A stretch of 64,000 bases of DNA, taken from contig SFDE01000006.1 in the NCBI GenBank assembly GCA_004558805.1, positions 62,001 to 126,000 on the forward strand, written 5' to 3'. The translations under genes were made by a program, and so were the position numbers. Below are positions 42,233 through 50,662 of the stretch, piece after piece (position 1 is the stretch's first letter; the number at the start of each line of letters is the position of its first letter). The stretch is from Faecalibacterium prausnitzii. GTDB lineage: Bacteria > Bacillota > Clostridia > Oscillospirales > Ruminococcaceae. Below the pieces are notes generated by a model that saw only the letters and a program-made list of their open reading frames with translations, was not told the origin of the DNA and ran no database searches.

Positions 42233-43537
42233 ATGGAAACCATTCTGCGCTATATCATTATCGCAGCAGTCGGCGCACTGGCGTCGATCCTGGCAAACCA
42301 GAGCATCGCCGTGTTCAACGATGGTCTGCGTCCCGTTCTGCCGGAGTATCTGGAAAAGCGTATGGACCGCAAGGCTCTGGCAGCCACCAGCTTTGCCATC
42401 GGCTTTGGTCTGGTCATCGGCTATGGTCTGCCCACGTCCATTGCCGCCAGCATCATTCTGATCCACTGCATCCTGCTCACCACCGATATCATCGGCACCT
42501 GGTGCCCGGATACCAAAAAGGGCATGATCCTGTCCGGTATCATCGGCGCTGTGTACGGCGTGGCTCTGCTGTTCGGTCTGCAGGTGATCATCGACCTGTT
42601 CAACATGCTGCCGGTGAACTTCCTGGGCAGCCTGGGTCAGGTGTCTACCGGCATCACTCTGGCATTTGCCATCTTCCCGGCCGTCACCGTTGCCCTGCAG
42701 TTTGGTGCCGCCAAGGGCATCATCACCGCTGTGGTCACCCTGCTGGTCCGTCAGATCGTGGAGACCTACGGTAAGATCGCTCTGGACGCAGAGCACACCA
42801 TCGCCCTGAACAAGGACGGTATGGCACTGCTTGCCGGCATGATCATCATGCTGGTGTTCGCTGCAATGGATAAGGAAGGCAGCGACCAGAACTCCAACGA
42901 GATGTTGACCCAGATCTTTGCAGACAAGGTGGCACGCATCCGCAAGTATATGCCCATTCTGGCTGCTATGGGCGGTCTCATTGCCGCAGGTACCAGCATG
43001 AAGATCATGGCTGGCGACCCCATCAGTCTGGGTCTGCTGGCAGAGGGTGACCGTGTCAACGCTGGTCTCACCGCTCTGGCACGTGCTATCGGCTTTATCC
43101 CCCTGGTTGCTACCACTGCTATCACCACCGGTGTCTACGCTCCCGCAGGCATGACCTTCGTGTTCGTCATCGGTCTGCTGATCCCCAACCCCTTCCTGGC
43201 TCTGATCGCAGGCGCTGCCTGCATCTGCGCAGAGATCCTGCTGCTGAACGTCATCGCAAAGGGTCTGGATAAGTTCCCCGGCATCAAGCGCTGCGGCGAC
43301 AACATCCGTACCGCTATGAGCTATGTCATCGACATCGCCCTGCTGATCGGCGGTATCCTTGCCGCACAGGCGATCATGCCCGGTACCGGTCTGTTCATCG
43401 TGGTGGCATTCTGGTGCATCAACAAGTGCAGCAAGAAGCCTCTGGTCTCCATGGCGGTTGGTCCTCTGGGCGCTATCCTGGTGGGTCTCATGGCAAACGT
43501 GCTGTACCTGCTGACTCTGTACACCCCTGCCGGCTAA
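42233..43537 (+). CDS. yhfT: YhfT-like membrane transporter
   Basis: 434 residues with about eleven to twelve hydrophobic helices. N-terminal IIIAAVGALASILANQSIAVFNDGLRPVLPEYLEKRMDRKA-type layout (helix, short loop, basic stretch) is preserved from E. coli YhfT, as is the run of Gly-rich helices in the second half. It should import the unknown substrate of the cluster. GGAGGAAA precedes the ATG. A perfect 10-base hairpin (43556-43580) separates it from php. Confidence 0.8.
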   Translation: METILRYIIIAAVGALASILANQSIAVFNDGLRPVLPEYLEKRMDRKALAATSFAIGFGLVIGYGLPTSIAASIILIHCILLTTDIIGTWCPDTKKGMILSGIIGAVYGVALLFGLQVIIDLFNMLPVNFLGSLGQVSTGITLAFAIFPAVTVALQFGAAKGIITAVVTLLVRQIVETYGKIALDAEHTIALNKDGMALLAGMIIMLVFAAMDKEGSDQNSNEMLTQIFADKVARIRKYMPILAAMGGLIAAGTSMKIMAGDPISLGLLAEGDRVNAGLTALARAIGFIPLVATTAITTGVYAPAGMTFVFVIGLLIPNPFLALIAGAACICAEILLLNVIAKGLDKFPGIKRCGDNIRTAMSYVIDIALLIGGILAAQAIMPGTGLFIVVAFWCINKCSKKPLVSMAVGPLGAILVGLMANVLYLLTLYTPAG

Positions 43538-43555
43538 ATAGTTGAGTTTATGAGC

Positions 43556-43580
43556 GCCTCCTGACACTGCGTCAGGAGGC
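43556..43580 (+). other. Intercistronic hairpin between yhfT and php
   Basis: GCCTCCTGAC-ACTGC-GTCAGGAGGC, a perfect 10-base stem with a 5-base loop and no T-run. It may protect or divide the mRNA rather than end it. Confidence 0.65.
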
Positions 43581-43616
43581 GGCTCTGATTAAAAAACTGT
43601 ACAGGAGGCAAAGGTT

Positions 43617-44498
43617 TTGAAACTTCCGGAAAAGATTCTGTATGCCCACGAGCATATCACCATTGACCTGTCTGGCCCCAAAAAGAACCTCGACTGCCGT
43701 CTGGACGACTTTGACGCCACCGTGGCTGCCTACCGCCGTCTTGCACAGCAGGGGCTGGTCTGCATCGTGGACCAGACCAACCGGGGCATGGGACGGGATG
43801 TGACCTATGTGCAAAAGGTCGCCGCCGCCGTAGGGGTGGAGGTCCTCCACGCCACCGGCTACTACAAGGAGCCTTTTCTGCCGCAGGAGTGCTACACCCT
43901 GACGGAACAGCAGCTCTGCGACATCATGGTCAAAGAGCTTACGGAGGGCATCGGGGACACCGCCGTCCGGGCGCAGCTCATCGGCGAGATCGGTACCTCC
44001 AAGGAGATCACTGATCCGGAGGCAAAGGTGTTCCGTGCTGCGGCACGTGCCCACGCCGAGACCGGTGCCCCAATCTGCACCCACACCACGCTGGGTACGC
44101 GGGGCATGGAACAGCTGGAGATCTTCAAGAGCTTTGGGGTGGACCTGAGCCGGGTGGTGCTGAGCCACATCGACCTGTCCGCCGATCTGGACTACATGAA
44201 GCGCCTGCTGGATCAGGGTGTAAACATTGCCTTTGACACCATTGGCAAGAACAACTACCAGCCCGACACAGACCGTGCAAAGTGGCTGAGCACCCTGTGC
44301 AGTCAGGGCTACGGCAAACAGATCGTCATGAGCATGGACATCACCCGCCGCAGCAACTTTGCGGACCGGGGCGGTGTGGGTCACAGCTACCTGCTGGACA
44401 CCTTTGTACCCATGGCATACGAGGCAGGCGTGCCGGAGCATCAGTTCGAGGATCTGTTGTACCGCAATGGTCTGCGCATTTACAAAGGGCAGAACTGA
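43617..44498 (+). CDS. php: Php-like phosphotriesterase-homology hydrolase
   Basis: 293 residues of the phosphotriesterase-related amidohydrolase family. HEHITIDLS gives the HxH metal pair (His11 and His13), GEIGT the metal-bridging region (usually Lys or Glu; here Glu near 130), then HTTLGTRG and SHIDL for the two further His ligands and SMDITRRSNF for the catalytic Asp. Members open lactones or split phosphoesters. The start is TTG at 43617, with AGGAGG eight bases before it and no alternative ATG at the right place. E. coli php lies in the middle of the yhf operon. Confidence 0.85.
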   Translation: MKLPEKILYAHEHITIDLSGPKKNLDCRLDDFDATVAAYRRLAQQGLVCIVDQTNRGMGRDVTYVQKVAAAVGVEVLHATGYYKEPFLPQECYTLTEQQLCDIMVKELTEGIGDTAVRAQLIGEIGTSKEITDPEAKVFRAAARAHAETGAPICTHTTLGTRGMEQLEIFKSFGVDLSRVVLSHIDLSADLDYMKRLLDQGVNIAFDTIGKNNYQPDTDRAKWLSTLCSQGYGKQIVMSMDITRRSNFADRGGVGHSYLLDTFVPMAYEAGVPEHQFEDLLYRNGLRIYKGQN

Positions 44499-44522
44499 TT
44501 GCCCGGTTCAAGGAGAACGACT

Positions 44523-45629
44523 ATGAAAACCTATCCCTTGCATTCCATTCCGCTGGAGCAGGCAAAACAGCTTCAGTTCAAGGTAATCGACGCTGTGACC
44601 CGGCATTTCCGCGGGGAAGAGGTCCTCTCTCTGGGGGATCTGGGTGTGGTAAAGGGGCTCAACAAGCCCCGCTGCACCCAGAAGGTGGAACAGGTCTTTG
44701 CCGATACCTTCGACGCTCCGGCGGCGCTGCTGGTGCGGGGTGCCGGTACCGGTGCCATCCGCTGGGCGCTTACCGCCTGCATGAAGCCGGGGCAGACCAT
44801 TCTGGTGCACACCTCTCCCATCTACCCCACCACCCAGGTCACCATGGATTCCATGGGTCTCAAGCCCCTCCGGGCGGATTTCAACGATCTGGACCAGCTC
44901 CGGGCGGTCTGCGCAGAGCACCGGCAGGAGATCCGGGGCGCACTGGTGCAGCTGACCCGGCAGAAGCCGGAGGACAGCTACGACTACAAGGCGGTCATTG
45001 CCGCCATCAAGGAGATGCTGCCTCAGGTGCCGGTGATCACCGATGACAACTATGCCGCCCTGAAGGTGGATGCCATCGGCTGTCAGGCAGGGGCAGACCT
45101 GTCCACCTTTTCCTGCTTTAAGATCCTGGGACCCGAGGGGGTAGGCGTGGTCATCGGCAGCAAAGAGCTGATCGACCGCATCTACAAGATGCAGTACTCC
45201 GGCGGCAGTCAGGTGCAGGGGCACGAGGCAATGGAGGCAATGCGGGGGCTGATCTATGCCCCGGTGTCGCTGGCGATCCAGAGCGAGGTAAACGAAGAGC
45301 TGGTGCGCCGGCTGAACGCAGGGGAAATCCCCGGTGTGAAGAACGCTTTTCTGGCAAACGCTCAGAGCAAGGTTCTGCTGGTGGAGTTTGAACAGGAGAT
45401 CGCCGAAAAAATTCTGGAGGCGGCTCCCCGGTTCGGCGCAGCGCCCCACCCGGTGGGCAGCGAGAGCAAGTACGAGTTTGCTCCCATGATCTACCGGGTC
45501 AGCGGCACCTTCCGGGCGCAGGACCCCACCATCGAACACCGGATGATCCGCATTAACCCCATGCGCAGCGGTCCTGACACCATCCTGCGGATCCTGCGTC
45601 AGTGCGTGGAACAGGTGCAGGAAGGCTGA
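44523..45629 (+). CDS. yhfS: YhfS-like PLP-dependent aminotransferase-fold enzyme
   Basis: 368 residues with a fold-type I PLP layout: GAGTGAIRWALTA (cofactor phosphate loop), ITDDNYAAL (Asp binding the pyridine N) and STFSCFKILGPEGVGV with the Schiff-base Lys near residue 205. The ATG at 44523 follows AAGGAG. E. coli YhfS is described only as an aminotransferase-like protein. Next to a PLP racemase-like gene, it suggests that the pathway handles an amino-acid-like compound. Confidence 0.85.
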   Translation: MKTYPLHSIPLEQAKQLQFKVIDAVTRHFRGEEVLSLGDLGVVKGLNKPRCTQKVEQVFADTFDAPAALLVRGAGTGAIRWALTACMKPGQTILVHTSPIYPTTQVTMDSMGLKPLRADFNDLDQLRAVCAEHRQEIRGALVQLTRQKPEDSYDYKAVIAAIKEMLPQVPVITDDNYAALKVDAIGCQAGADLSTFSCFKILGPEGVGVVIGSKELIDRIYKMQYSGGSQVQGHEAMEAMRGLIYAPVSLAIQSEVNEELVRRLNAGEIPGVKNAFLANAQSKVLLVEFEQEIAEKILEAAPRFGAAPHPVGSESKYEFAPMIYRVSGTFRAQDPTIEHRMIRINPMRSGPDTILRILRQCVEQVQEG

Positions 45630-45665
45630 ATCACTGGAAAAGACGAAAAAAAGGAGAGATGCCCT

Positions 45666-46829
45666 GTGTTTTTGAGAGCCGTCATGGAGCGCAATCAACC
45701 ACTGGTAAGGCTGGGCATTGAATGGCAGCAGAAGGGCGTGATCCTGCCGGACACCTATCTGCTGGACTATGACACCATCGTAGACAATGCCCGGCAGATC
45801 AAGGAAGCCGGGGAGGCAAATGGCGTGGAGAACTTCTTCATGCTCAAGCAGATCGGTCGCAACCCCCTGATCGCCCGGGCGCTGACGGAGCTGGGCTTTG
45901 GGGGTGCGGTGTGCGTGGACTTCCGGGAGGCACTGACCATGATCGCCCATGGCATCCCCATCGGAAACGTGGGGCATCTGGTGCAGGTCCCCCGTGCCGC
46001 CCTTGCAAAGATCCTTGCAGCAAAGCCCAGGATCGTTACCGTCTACTCGCTGGAAAAGGCGCAGGAGATCAGCACGGTGTGCGCCGGGCTGGGTCTGCGC
46101 CAGAAGCTGATGCTGCGGGTGCTGGGGCAGCAGGATATGCTCTACCCCGGTCAGTACGGCGGCTTTGGGCTGGATCAGCTGGAAGCCGCGGTCCACGCCA
46201 TCGAGGCGCTGCCCAATGTGGAAGTAGGCGGCGTGTGCAGCTTCCCCTGTTTTCTGTACGATGAGGCGGCAGGGGACATCCTGCCCACCCCCAATCTGAC
46301 CACGGTGCAGAGGGCGGCGCAGATGCTGGAAGCTCTGGGCTACCGGGACCTGATGCTGAACACCCCCAGCGCCACCTGCGTCCACAGCATCCCCAAGATC
46401 GCCAAGGCAGGGGGCACCCACGGGGAGCCGGGGCACGGTCTTACCGGCACCACCCCCTACCATGCAGCACACCCCGACGCCGCCGAGCGTCCGGGCTACC
46501 TGTATGTGTCGGAGATAAGCCACAATCTGGGTGCAAAGTCCTACTGCTACGGCGGTGGACACTACCGCCGGGGTCATATGCAGGAGGCGCTGGTGGGCAC
46601 CGGGCTGGAAGATGCAAAGCTGGTGCCGGTGACACCGCCGGATGACTCCAGCATCGACTATCATTTTGAACTGCAGCAGAACTGTCCGGTGTCCGCTGCG
46701 GCGGTCATGGCGTTCCGGACACAGTTTTTTGTGACCCGCAGCCGGGTGGCGGTGGTAAAGGGTCTGTCACAAGGCCGACCGGAGCTGGCAGGGCTGTACT
46801 CTGCCGTAGGCGACCCGGTGCAGGAGTAA
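45666..46829 (+). CDS. yhfX: YhfX-like alanine-racemase-fold PLP enzyme
   Basis: 387 residues. The N-terminal TIM-barrel PLP domain shows YLLDYDTIVDNARQIKEAGEANGVENFFMLKQIGRNP with the cofactor Lys in LKQ (about residue 60); the C-terminal part holds a beta domain with AKSYCYGGGHYRRG. This resembles amino-acid racemases and related fold-III enzymes. The start is GTG at 45666, with AGGAG nine bases before it; the first ATG seven codons on has no site. Partner of yhfS and yhfW, as in E. coli. Confidence 0.82.
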   Translation: MFLRAVMERNQPLVRLGIEWQQKGVILPDTYLLDYDTIVDNARQIKEAGEANGVENFFMLKQIGRNPLIARALTELGFGGAVCVDFREALTMIAHGIPIGNVGHLVQVPRAALAKILAAKPRIVTVYSLEKAQEISTVCAGLGLRQKLMLRVLGQQDMLYPGQYGGFGLDQLEAAVHAIEALPNVEVGGVCSFPCFLYDEAAGDILPTPNLTTVQRAAQMLEALGYRDLMLNTPSATCVHSIPKIAKAGGTHGEPGHGLTGTTPYHAAHPDAAERPGYLYVSEISHNLGAKSYCYGGGHYRRGHMQEALVGTGLEDAKLVPVTPPDDSSIDYHFELQQNCPVSAAAVMAFRTQFFVTRSRVAVVKGLSQGRPELAGLYSAVGDPVQE

Positions 46830-46847
46830 CGGGAAAGGAAGTTTCTC

Positions 46848-48059
46848 ATGGGAAAGTTTGTTGTGATCGTGTTGGATGGTTTCGGCGTGGGCGCCATGCC
46901 CGATGTGCCTAAGGTCCGCCCTGCAGACTGCGGGGCAAACACCTGTGTCCACATCTTTGAGCGCACGCCGGGGCTTGAGCTGCCCAATCTGGCAAGTCTG
47001 GGTCTGGCAAATATCGTAGGTCGGGCGTTTCCCGGTCTGCCCTTTGCCCCTCAGGCGACCTTTGGGCGCGCCATGCTGATGCACGACGGTGCAGACACCT
47101 TCTTTGGGCATCAGGAGATCATGGGTACCCGCCCCGCAAAGCCCTTTGGTGAGCCTATCTGCAATAAGATCGAGCGGATCAAAGAGACGCTGGAAAAGGC
47201 AGGCTACCATACCCGCTACTACACCGGCAAGTCCGGCAAGCGGCTGCTCATCGTCAACGAGGCGTGCACTGTGGCGGACAACGTGGAGTGCGATCCGGGA
47301 CAGGCGTTCAACGTTACAGCTGCGATCGACGATCTGGACTTTGAGGAAGAGCTGAAGATCGGACATCTGGTACGCAGTGTGTCGGTGGTGCCCCGAGTCA
47401 TCACATTTGGCGGCAGGGGAGTCCATCTTCAGAACCTGCTGGATGCTATTGAGGAGCACGGGGATTACATCGGGGTCAACGCCCCTGCCAGCGGCGTGTA
47501 TAACCGGGACTACCACTGCATCCACATGGGCTACGGAGTGGACCCGGAGGTCCAGATCCCTACCATTCTGGGCAAGAGCGGGCTGCCGGTGTTCCTGCTG
47601 GGCAAGGTGGCAGACGTGGTCACCAACAACTACGGCACCAGCATCCCCATGGTGGACACCGCCAGTGTGCTGGAACGGACCCTGGAGATCGTAAAGGAGC
47701 AGCAGACCGCCTTTATCTGCACCAACGTGCAGGAGACCGATCTCTGCGGTCACCGGGAAAATATTGCCGCCTACGCCGACCGGCTCCGGGTGGCAGATGA
47801 GTGGATCGGCAGGATCCGGGACGCACTGGGCGAGGACGATATCCTCGTCGTGCAGGCGGACCACGGCAACGATCCCACCATCGGTCACCCCCACCACACC
47901 CGGGAGATGGTGCCGCTGATGATCTACAGCCGCCATTCCACCCCCAAGGACATCGGCATCCGCAGTACCCTCAGCGATGTGGGTGCCACGGCGGCGGACT
48001 ATTTCCACAGCAAAGCACCCCAGAACGGCACCAGCTTCCTGTCCCTGCTGAACAGGTAA
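46848..48059 (+). CDS. yhfW: YhfW-like phosphopentomutase-type metalloenzyme
   Basis: 403 residues of the alkaline-phosphatase superfamily, phosphopentomutase branch. VIVLDGFGVGAMPD carries the first metal Asp, followed by TFFGHQEIMGT with a likely phospho-acceptor region, ADHGNDPTIGHPHHTREMVPL with three or more metal ligands, and a cap domain between. True DeoB uses the TxGH-type acceptor; YhfW proteins are a separate branch with unknown substrate. It is the last gene of the cluster and ends in a strong terminator. GGAAAGGAAG precedes the ATG. Confidence 0.85.
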   Translation: MGKFVVIVLDGFGVGAMPDVPKVRPADCGANTCVHIFERTPGLELPNLASLGLANIVGRAFPGLPFAPQATFGRAMLMHDGADTFFGHQEIMGTRPAKPFGEPICNKIERIKETLEKAGYHTRYYTGKSGKRLLIVNEACTVADNVECDPGQAFNVTAAIDDLDFEEELKIGHLVRSVSVVPRVITFGGRGVHLQNLLDAIEEHGDYIGVNAPASGVYNRDYHCIHMGYGVDPEVQIPTILGKSGLPVFLLGKVADVVTNNYGTSIPMVDTASVLERTLEIVKEQQTAFICTNVQETDLCGHRENIAAYADRLRVADEWIGRIRDALGEDDILVVQADHGNDPTIGHPHHTREMVPLMIYSRHSTPKDIGIRSTLSDVGATAADYFHSKAPQNGTSFLSLLNR

Positions 48060-48087
48060 GACTTCCCCCAAGGCAAGGAGCTTGAAC

Positions 48088-48152
48088 GGCAAAAGCCCCC
48101 GCTCCGTTTTGCAGATGCAGGACGGCGCCGGGGGCTTTTGCCGCTTTTTTGG
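48088..48152 (+). terminator. Terminator of the yhf cluster
   Basis: GGCAAAAGCCCCCG (48088-48101) and CGGGGGCTTTTGCC (48129-48142) pair perfectly, followed by GCTTTTTT. Confidence 0.88.
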
Positions 48153-48222
48153 CAGAAGCTGGCGCTTCTCCCCAAGGGTCTCTGTCCGGTAGGACACCCC
48201 TGTAACAGAAAGGAGCAGCCCC

Positions 48223-48375
48223 ATGAAACAACGATTCTCAAAACGGACCCGTCTTGTCAGTATGCTGCTGGCAGCGGCAATGACCCTGACCTTTATGCCC
48301 CTCAGTGTCTTTGCAGACAGCGGGGTAGACGGGCTGGGTGCCCGCAAGATCATCCCCTTCGACTCCTTCCTGTGA
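48223..48375 (+). CDS. 50-residue secreted peptide or truncated secreted protein
   Basis: ATG at 48223 with AAAGGAG ten bases upstream, then a textbook signal peptide (KQRFSKRTRLVSMLLAAAMTL...SVFA) and only about 19 residues after the expected AxA-type cut, ending KIIPFDSFL. The signal is of the kind found on large secreted proteins in this group, which favours a remnant of a long gene that lost its body. A strong terminator follows at 48402. A genuine short exported peptide remains possible. No neighbour suggests processing or transport genes. Confidence 0.55.
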   Translation: MKQRFSKRTRLVSMLLAAAMTLTFMPLSVFADSGVDGLGARKIIPFDSFL

Positions 48376-48401
48376 AACAACAGATCCCCTGAGATAACAG
48401 A

Positions 48402-48464
48402 ACATCCGCAGCATGCCTGCCGGTATCCGGACCGGAAAGACCCTTGCTGCGGATGTTTTGTTTT
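48402..48464. terminator. Terminator between the small peptide gene and the double LysR gene
   Basis: ACATCCGCAGCA (48402-48413) and TGCTGCGGATGT (48445-48456) pair perfectly over 12 bases, with a smaller hairpin in the loop, then TTTTGTTTT. Faces both convergent genes. Confidence 0.8.
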
Positions 48465-48490
48465 GCAAAAAATGCGGTGCACCGACAGCT

Positions 48491-50401
48491 TTACGGCAGC
48501 GCCAGCACGTCGGTAAGGGAGGTGCGGATCAAGTCCATCAGCTCGCCGGTCACCGGGGGCAGGGCGCGTCCCACATGGTGCGCCAGCAGCAGATACAAGG
48601 GCTGGGGCGGGTCCAGTGCGGCGCACCGGGGATGGTGGCGGCGCTCCATCAGGTTCAAGGGCAGCAGGGCGTCGGCAATGCCAAGGTTTGCCAGCTGCCG
48701 CAGGATGGAGGTGTCCGCCTCGCAGGCGGCAGGGGGCAGCTGCCCGAACATTTGAGGCAGCAGGGCGTCCTGCAGGGTCCGGAGGGTGGAGCCTGCCTGT
48801 GCCATCAGCTGGGGGCGGGGGTCCAGCCCCCCGGGGAATAGGTCCCCGGGCTGCCATCCCTCCGGGCAGCGGCAGGGGGCAAAGCAGTAGACCATCTCCG
48901 TAAGGGTCAATACCTGACAGTGCAGCAGGTCCTGCCGGGGCTGGGAGGAAAGAAAGATGCCCAGGTCCGTGGAGGAGTTCATAAGGGATTCCAACGTCTG
49001 CTCCCGGTTCTCCTCCCGGATGGTCAGCTGGATATCCGGGTGCCGGGCGCAGAAGGCAGGCAGGGCGTGGCACCGCAGCGCCTCGGCAAACAGGGGGTCG
49101 CAGCTGATGTACAGCTTGCCGCCGTGCCCCTGCCGGTAGGACTTGGTGTGAGCAAACATCTCGTTTTCGATGTGGAGGATGTTCCGGGCGTTGTTCACAA
49201 AGATGGTGCCGGCGCTGGTGGGACGCAGCCGATTGTGCTCCCGAGTGAACAGAGGAGTGCCCACCATCTCCTCCACGGCACGCAGGTGGCGGGAAAGGGC
49301 GGACTGCGCCAAAAAATGCCGCTCTGCCGCCCGGGAAAGACTCTGTTCCTCTACGATGGAGATCAAATATTCCATCACCCGGCTGTCAAGGTTCACCTCC
49401 TGCATGGTCTGCAAGGCGGTGCCCACTGCCTCCCGGGGCAGGCTGCCGGTATCTGCCAGCTGAGAGGGGGACAGCACTTCCTGCAGCAGCTGGTCCACCA
49501 GCGGGTTGTCGGTGGGCTTGTACCGGGGATCACGGAGGCGTTCGGTGATCAGCAGACCTGCCAGATACCGCTCCGGCTCCGTAAGGGTGTGCCCCAGCGG
49601 AAACCGCAGGTGCAGGGTCTGGTGCACAGGAGGATCCAGAGGACGGTAGGCAAGTTCGCTGCAGGGAAACACATGGGCGTTGCTTACCAACCCCACTCCC
49701 ACTGCCTGATGCATCATGGAGTCCAGCAGGATAACATCGTTGGACTCAAAAGCGACCACAGGCTGGAACCCCGCCTGATGGAAAAGCTGCTCTGCAATGA
49801 GCCGGATGCTGTGGCGGGGACCCTGCAATACAAAGGGAGTGTCCCGCAGGTCTGCCAGATGGATGGTCTCCTGCTTTGCCAGTGGGTGGGAGGCAGGCAG
49901 GGATACCAGCAGTTCCTCGTGGGCAATGGGGATGTCGGTGATCTCGCTGCTGGTGGCACCGGCGCCCAGTGCCAGGTCCACCACCCCTCGGGCGATGGCT
50001 CCCGGCTGCTCGGAGGCATACAGTTCGGTGAGACTCAGGGAGATATCCGGGTACCGGCGTGAGAACTGGTTGTAGATCTTGCTGAAGATGATGGCACCCC
50101 GGTTGGGGGCGGTGGCAAGACGGATCGCCTTGCGGTTGCCGCCGGTGACCTCCTTCATGGTCAGCAGCATACGGTTCTGCTCGTCCAGGATCTTCTGGGC
50201 GCATTCCACCACATACCGTCCCACGGCGGTGGGGTACAGGCGGCGGTTGTACCGCAGGAACAAAGCAAAGCCAAAGGTGCGCTCGCACTCTGCCAGAAAC
50301 TTGCTCAGTGCCGAGGGAGAGACGTGGAGCGCCTGCGCCGCATGGCTCAGATTGCCATAATTTGCAATGGTGGAAAGGTAATAATACTGACGGGTGTTCA
50401 T
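48491..50401 (-). CDS. Tandem LysR-LysR fusion regulator
   Basis: 636 residues, about twice the LysR norm, containing two full LysR units in one frame. Unit 1: helix-turn-helix at about 1-60 (GNLSHAAQALHVSPSALSKFL) and effector domain at about 90-300 (IRLATAPNRGAIIFSKIYNQF). Unit 2: helix-turn-helix at about 340-400 (QSLSRAAERHFLAQSALSRHL) and effector domain at about 425-630 (KLYISCDPLFAEALRCHALPAF). The two halves are clearly diverged, so this is an old fusion rather than a recent duplication. It is divergent from the tctCBA-pectin genes and is the likely controller. A single chain could bind two half-sites or two effectors. The promoter is at 50495-50523. Confidence 0.92.
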   Translation of the reverse strand: MNTRQYYYLSTIANYGNLSHAAQALHVSPSALSKFLAECERTFGFALFLRYNRRLYPTAVGRYVVECAQKILDEQNRMLLTMKEVTGGNRKAIRLATAPNRGAIIFSKIYNQFSRRYPDISLSLTELYASEQPGAIARGVVDLALGAGATSSEITDIPIAHEELLVSLPASHPLAKQETIHLADLRDTPFVLQGPRHSIRLIAEQLFHQAGFQPVVAFESNDVILLDSMMHQAVGVGLVSNAHVFPCSELAYRPLDPPVHQTLHLRFPLGHTLTEPERYLAGLLITERLRDPRYKPTDNPLVDQLLQEVLSPSQLADTGSLPREAVGTALQTMQEVNLDSRVMEYLISIVEEQSLSRAAERHFLAQSALSRHLRAVEEMVGTPLFTREHNRLRPTSAGTIFVNNARNILHIENEMFAHTKSYRQGHGGKLYISCDPLFAEALRCHALPAFCARHPDIQLTIREENREQTLESLMNSSTDLGIFLSSQPRQDLLHCQVLTLTEMVYCFAPCRCPEGWQPGDLFPGGLDPRPQLMAQAGSTLRTLQDALLPQMFGQLPPAACEADTSILRQLANLGIADALLPLNLMERRHHPRCAALDPPQPLYLLLAHHVGRALPPVTGELMDLIRTSLTDVLALP

Positions 50402-50494
50402 AGCAGCTTCCTTTTATTACAAAATGGTAAAAAGTCGGATTTTAGCCAGAAATCTGCAAAGTGTTGGGGAATGTGGAAAGGTTTTTCCATAATA

Positions 50495-50523
50495 AGTATA
50501 AAGGACTGCAAAAAAGATTGCAA
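50495..50523 (-). promoter_or_regulatory. Promoter of the double LysR gene
   Basis: Minus strand: TTGCAA (plus 50518-50523), 17-base spacer, TATACT (plus 50495-50500). On the opposite strand a weaker TCGTAA-N17-TACAAT (50568-50596) may serve tctC. Confidence 0.65.
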
Positions 50524-50662
50524 GCTGCTATGAGTAAATTGTTATGAAAAAACGGAATTCTTGTGTATCGTAAAGTGAAGCGGCAGGTTGTACAATGAAA
50601 GCACAGAGAGGGTAACACCTCAACCAACGCAGAATGATCACCGGAAAAGAAGGAGAACAAAA

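Noticed and set aside
17784..43580. Similar loop sequence CTGACAC(A/T)GCGTCAG in two distant hairpins (about 17797-17812 and 43561-43576)
   Set aside because: Both are short self-complementary stems of GC-rich hairpins; a shared 15-base palindromic core is not enough to call a dispersed element.
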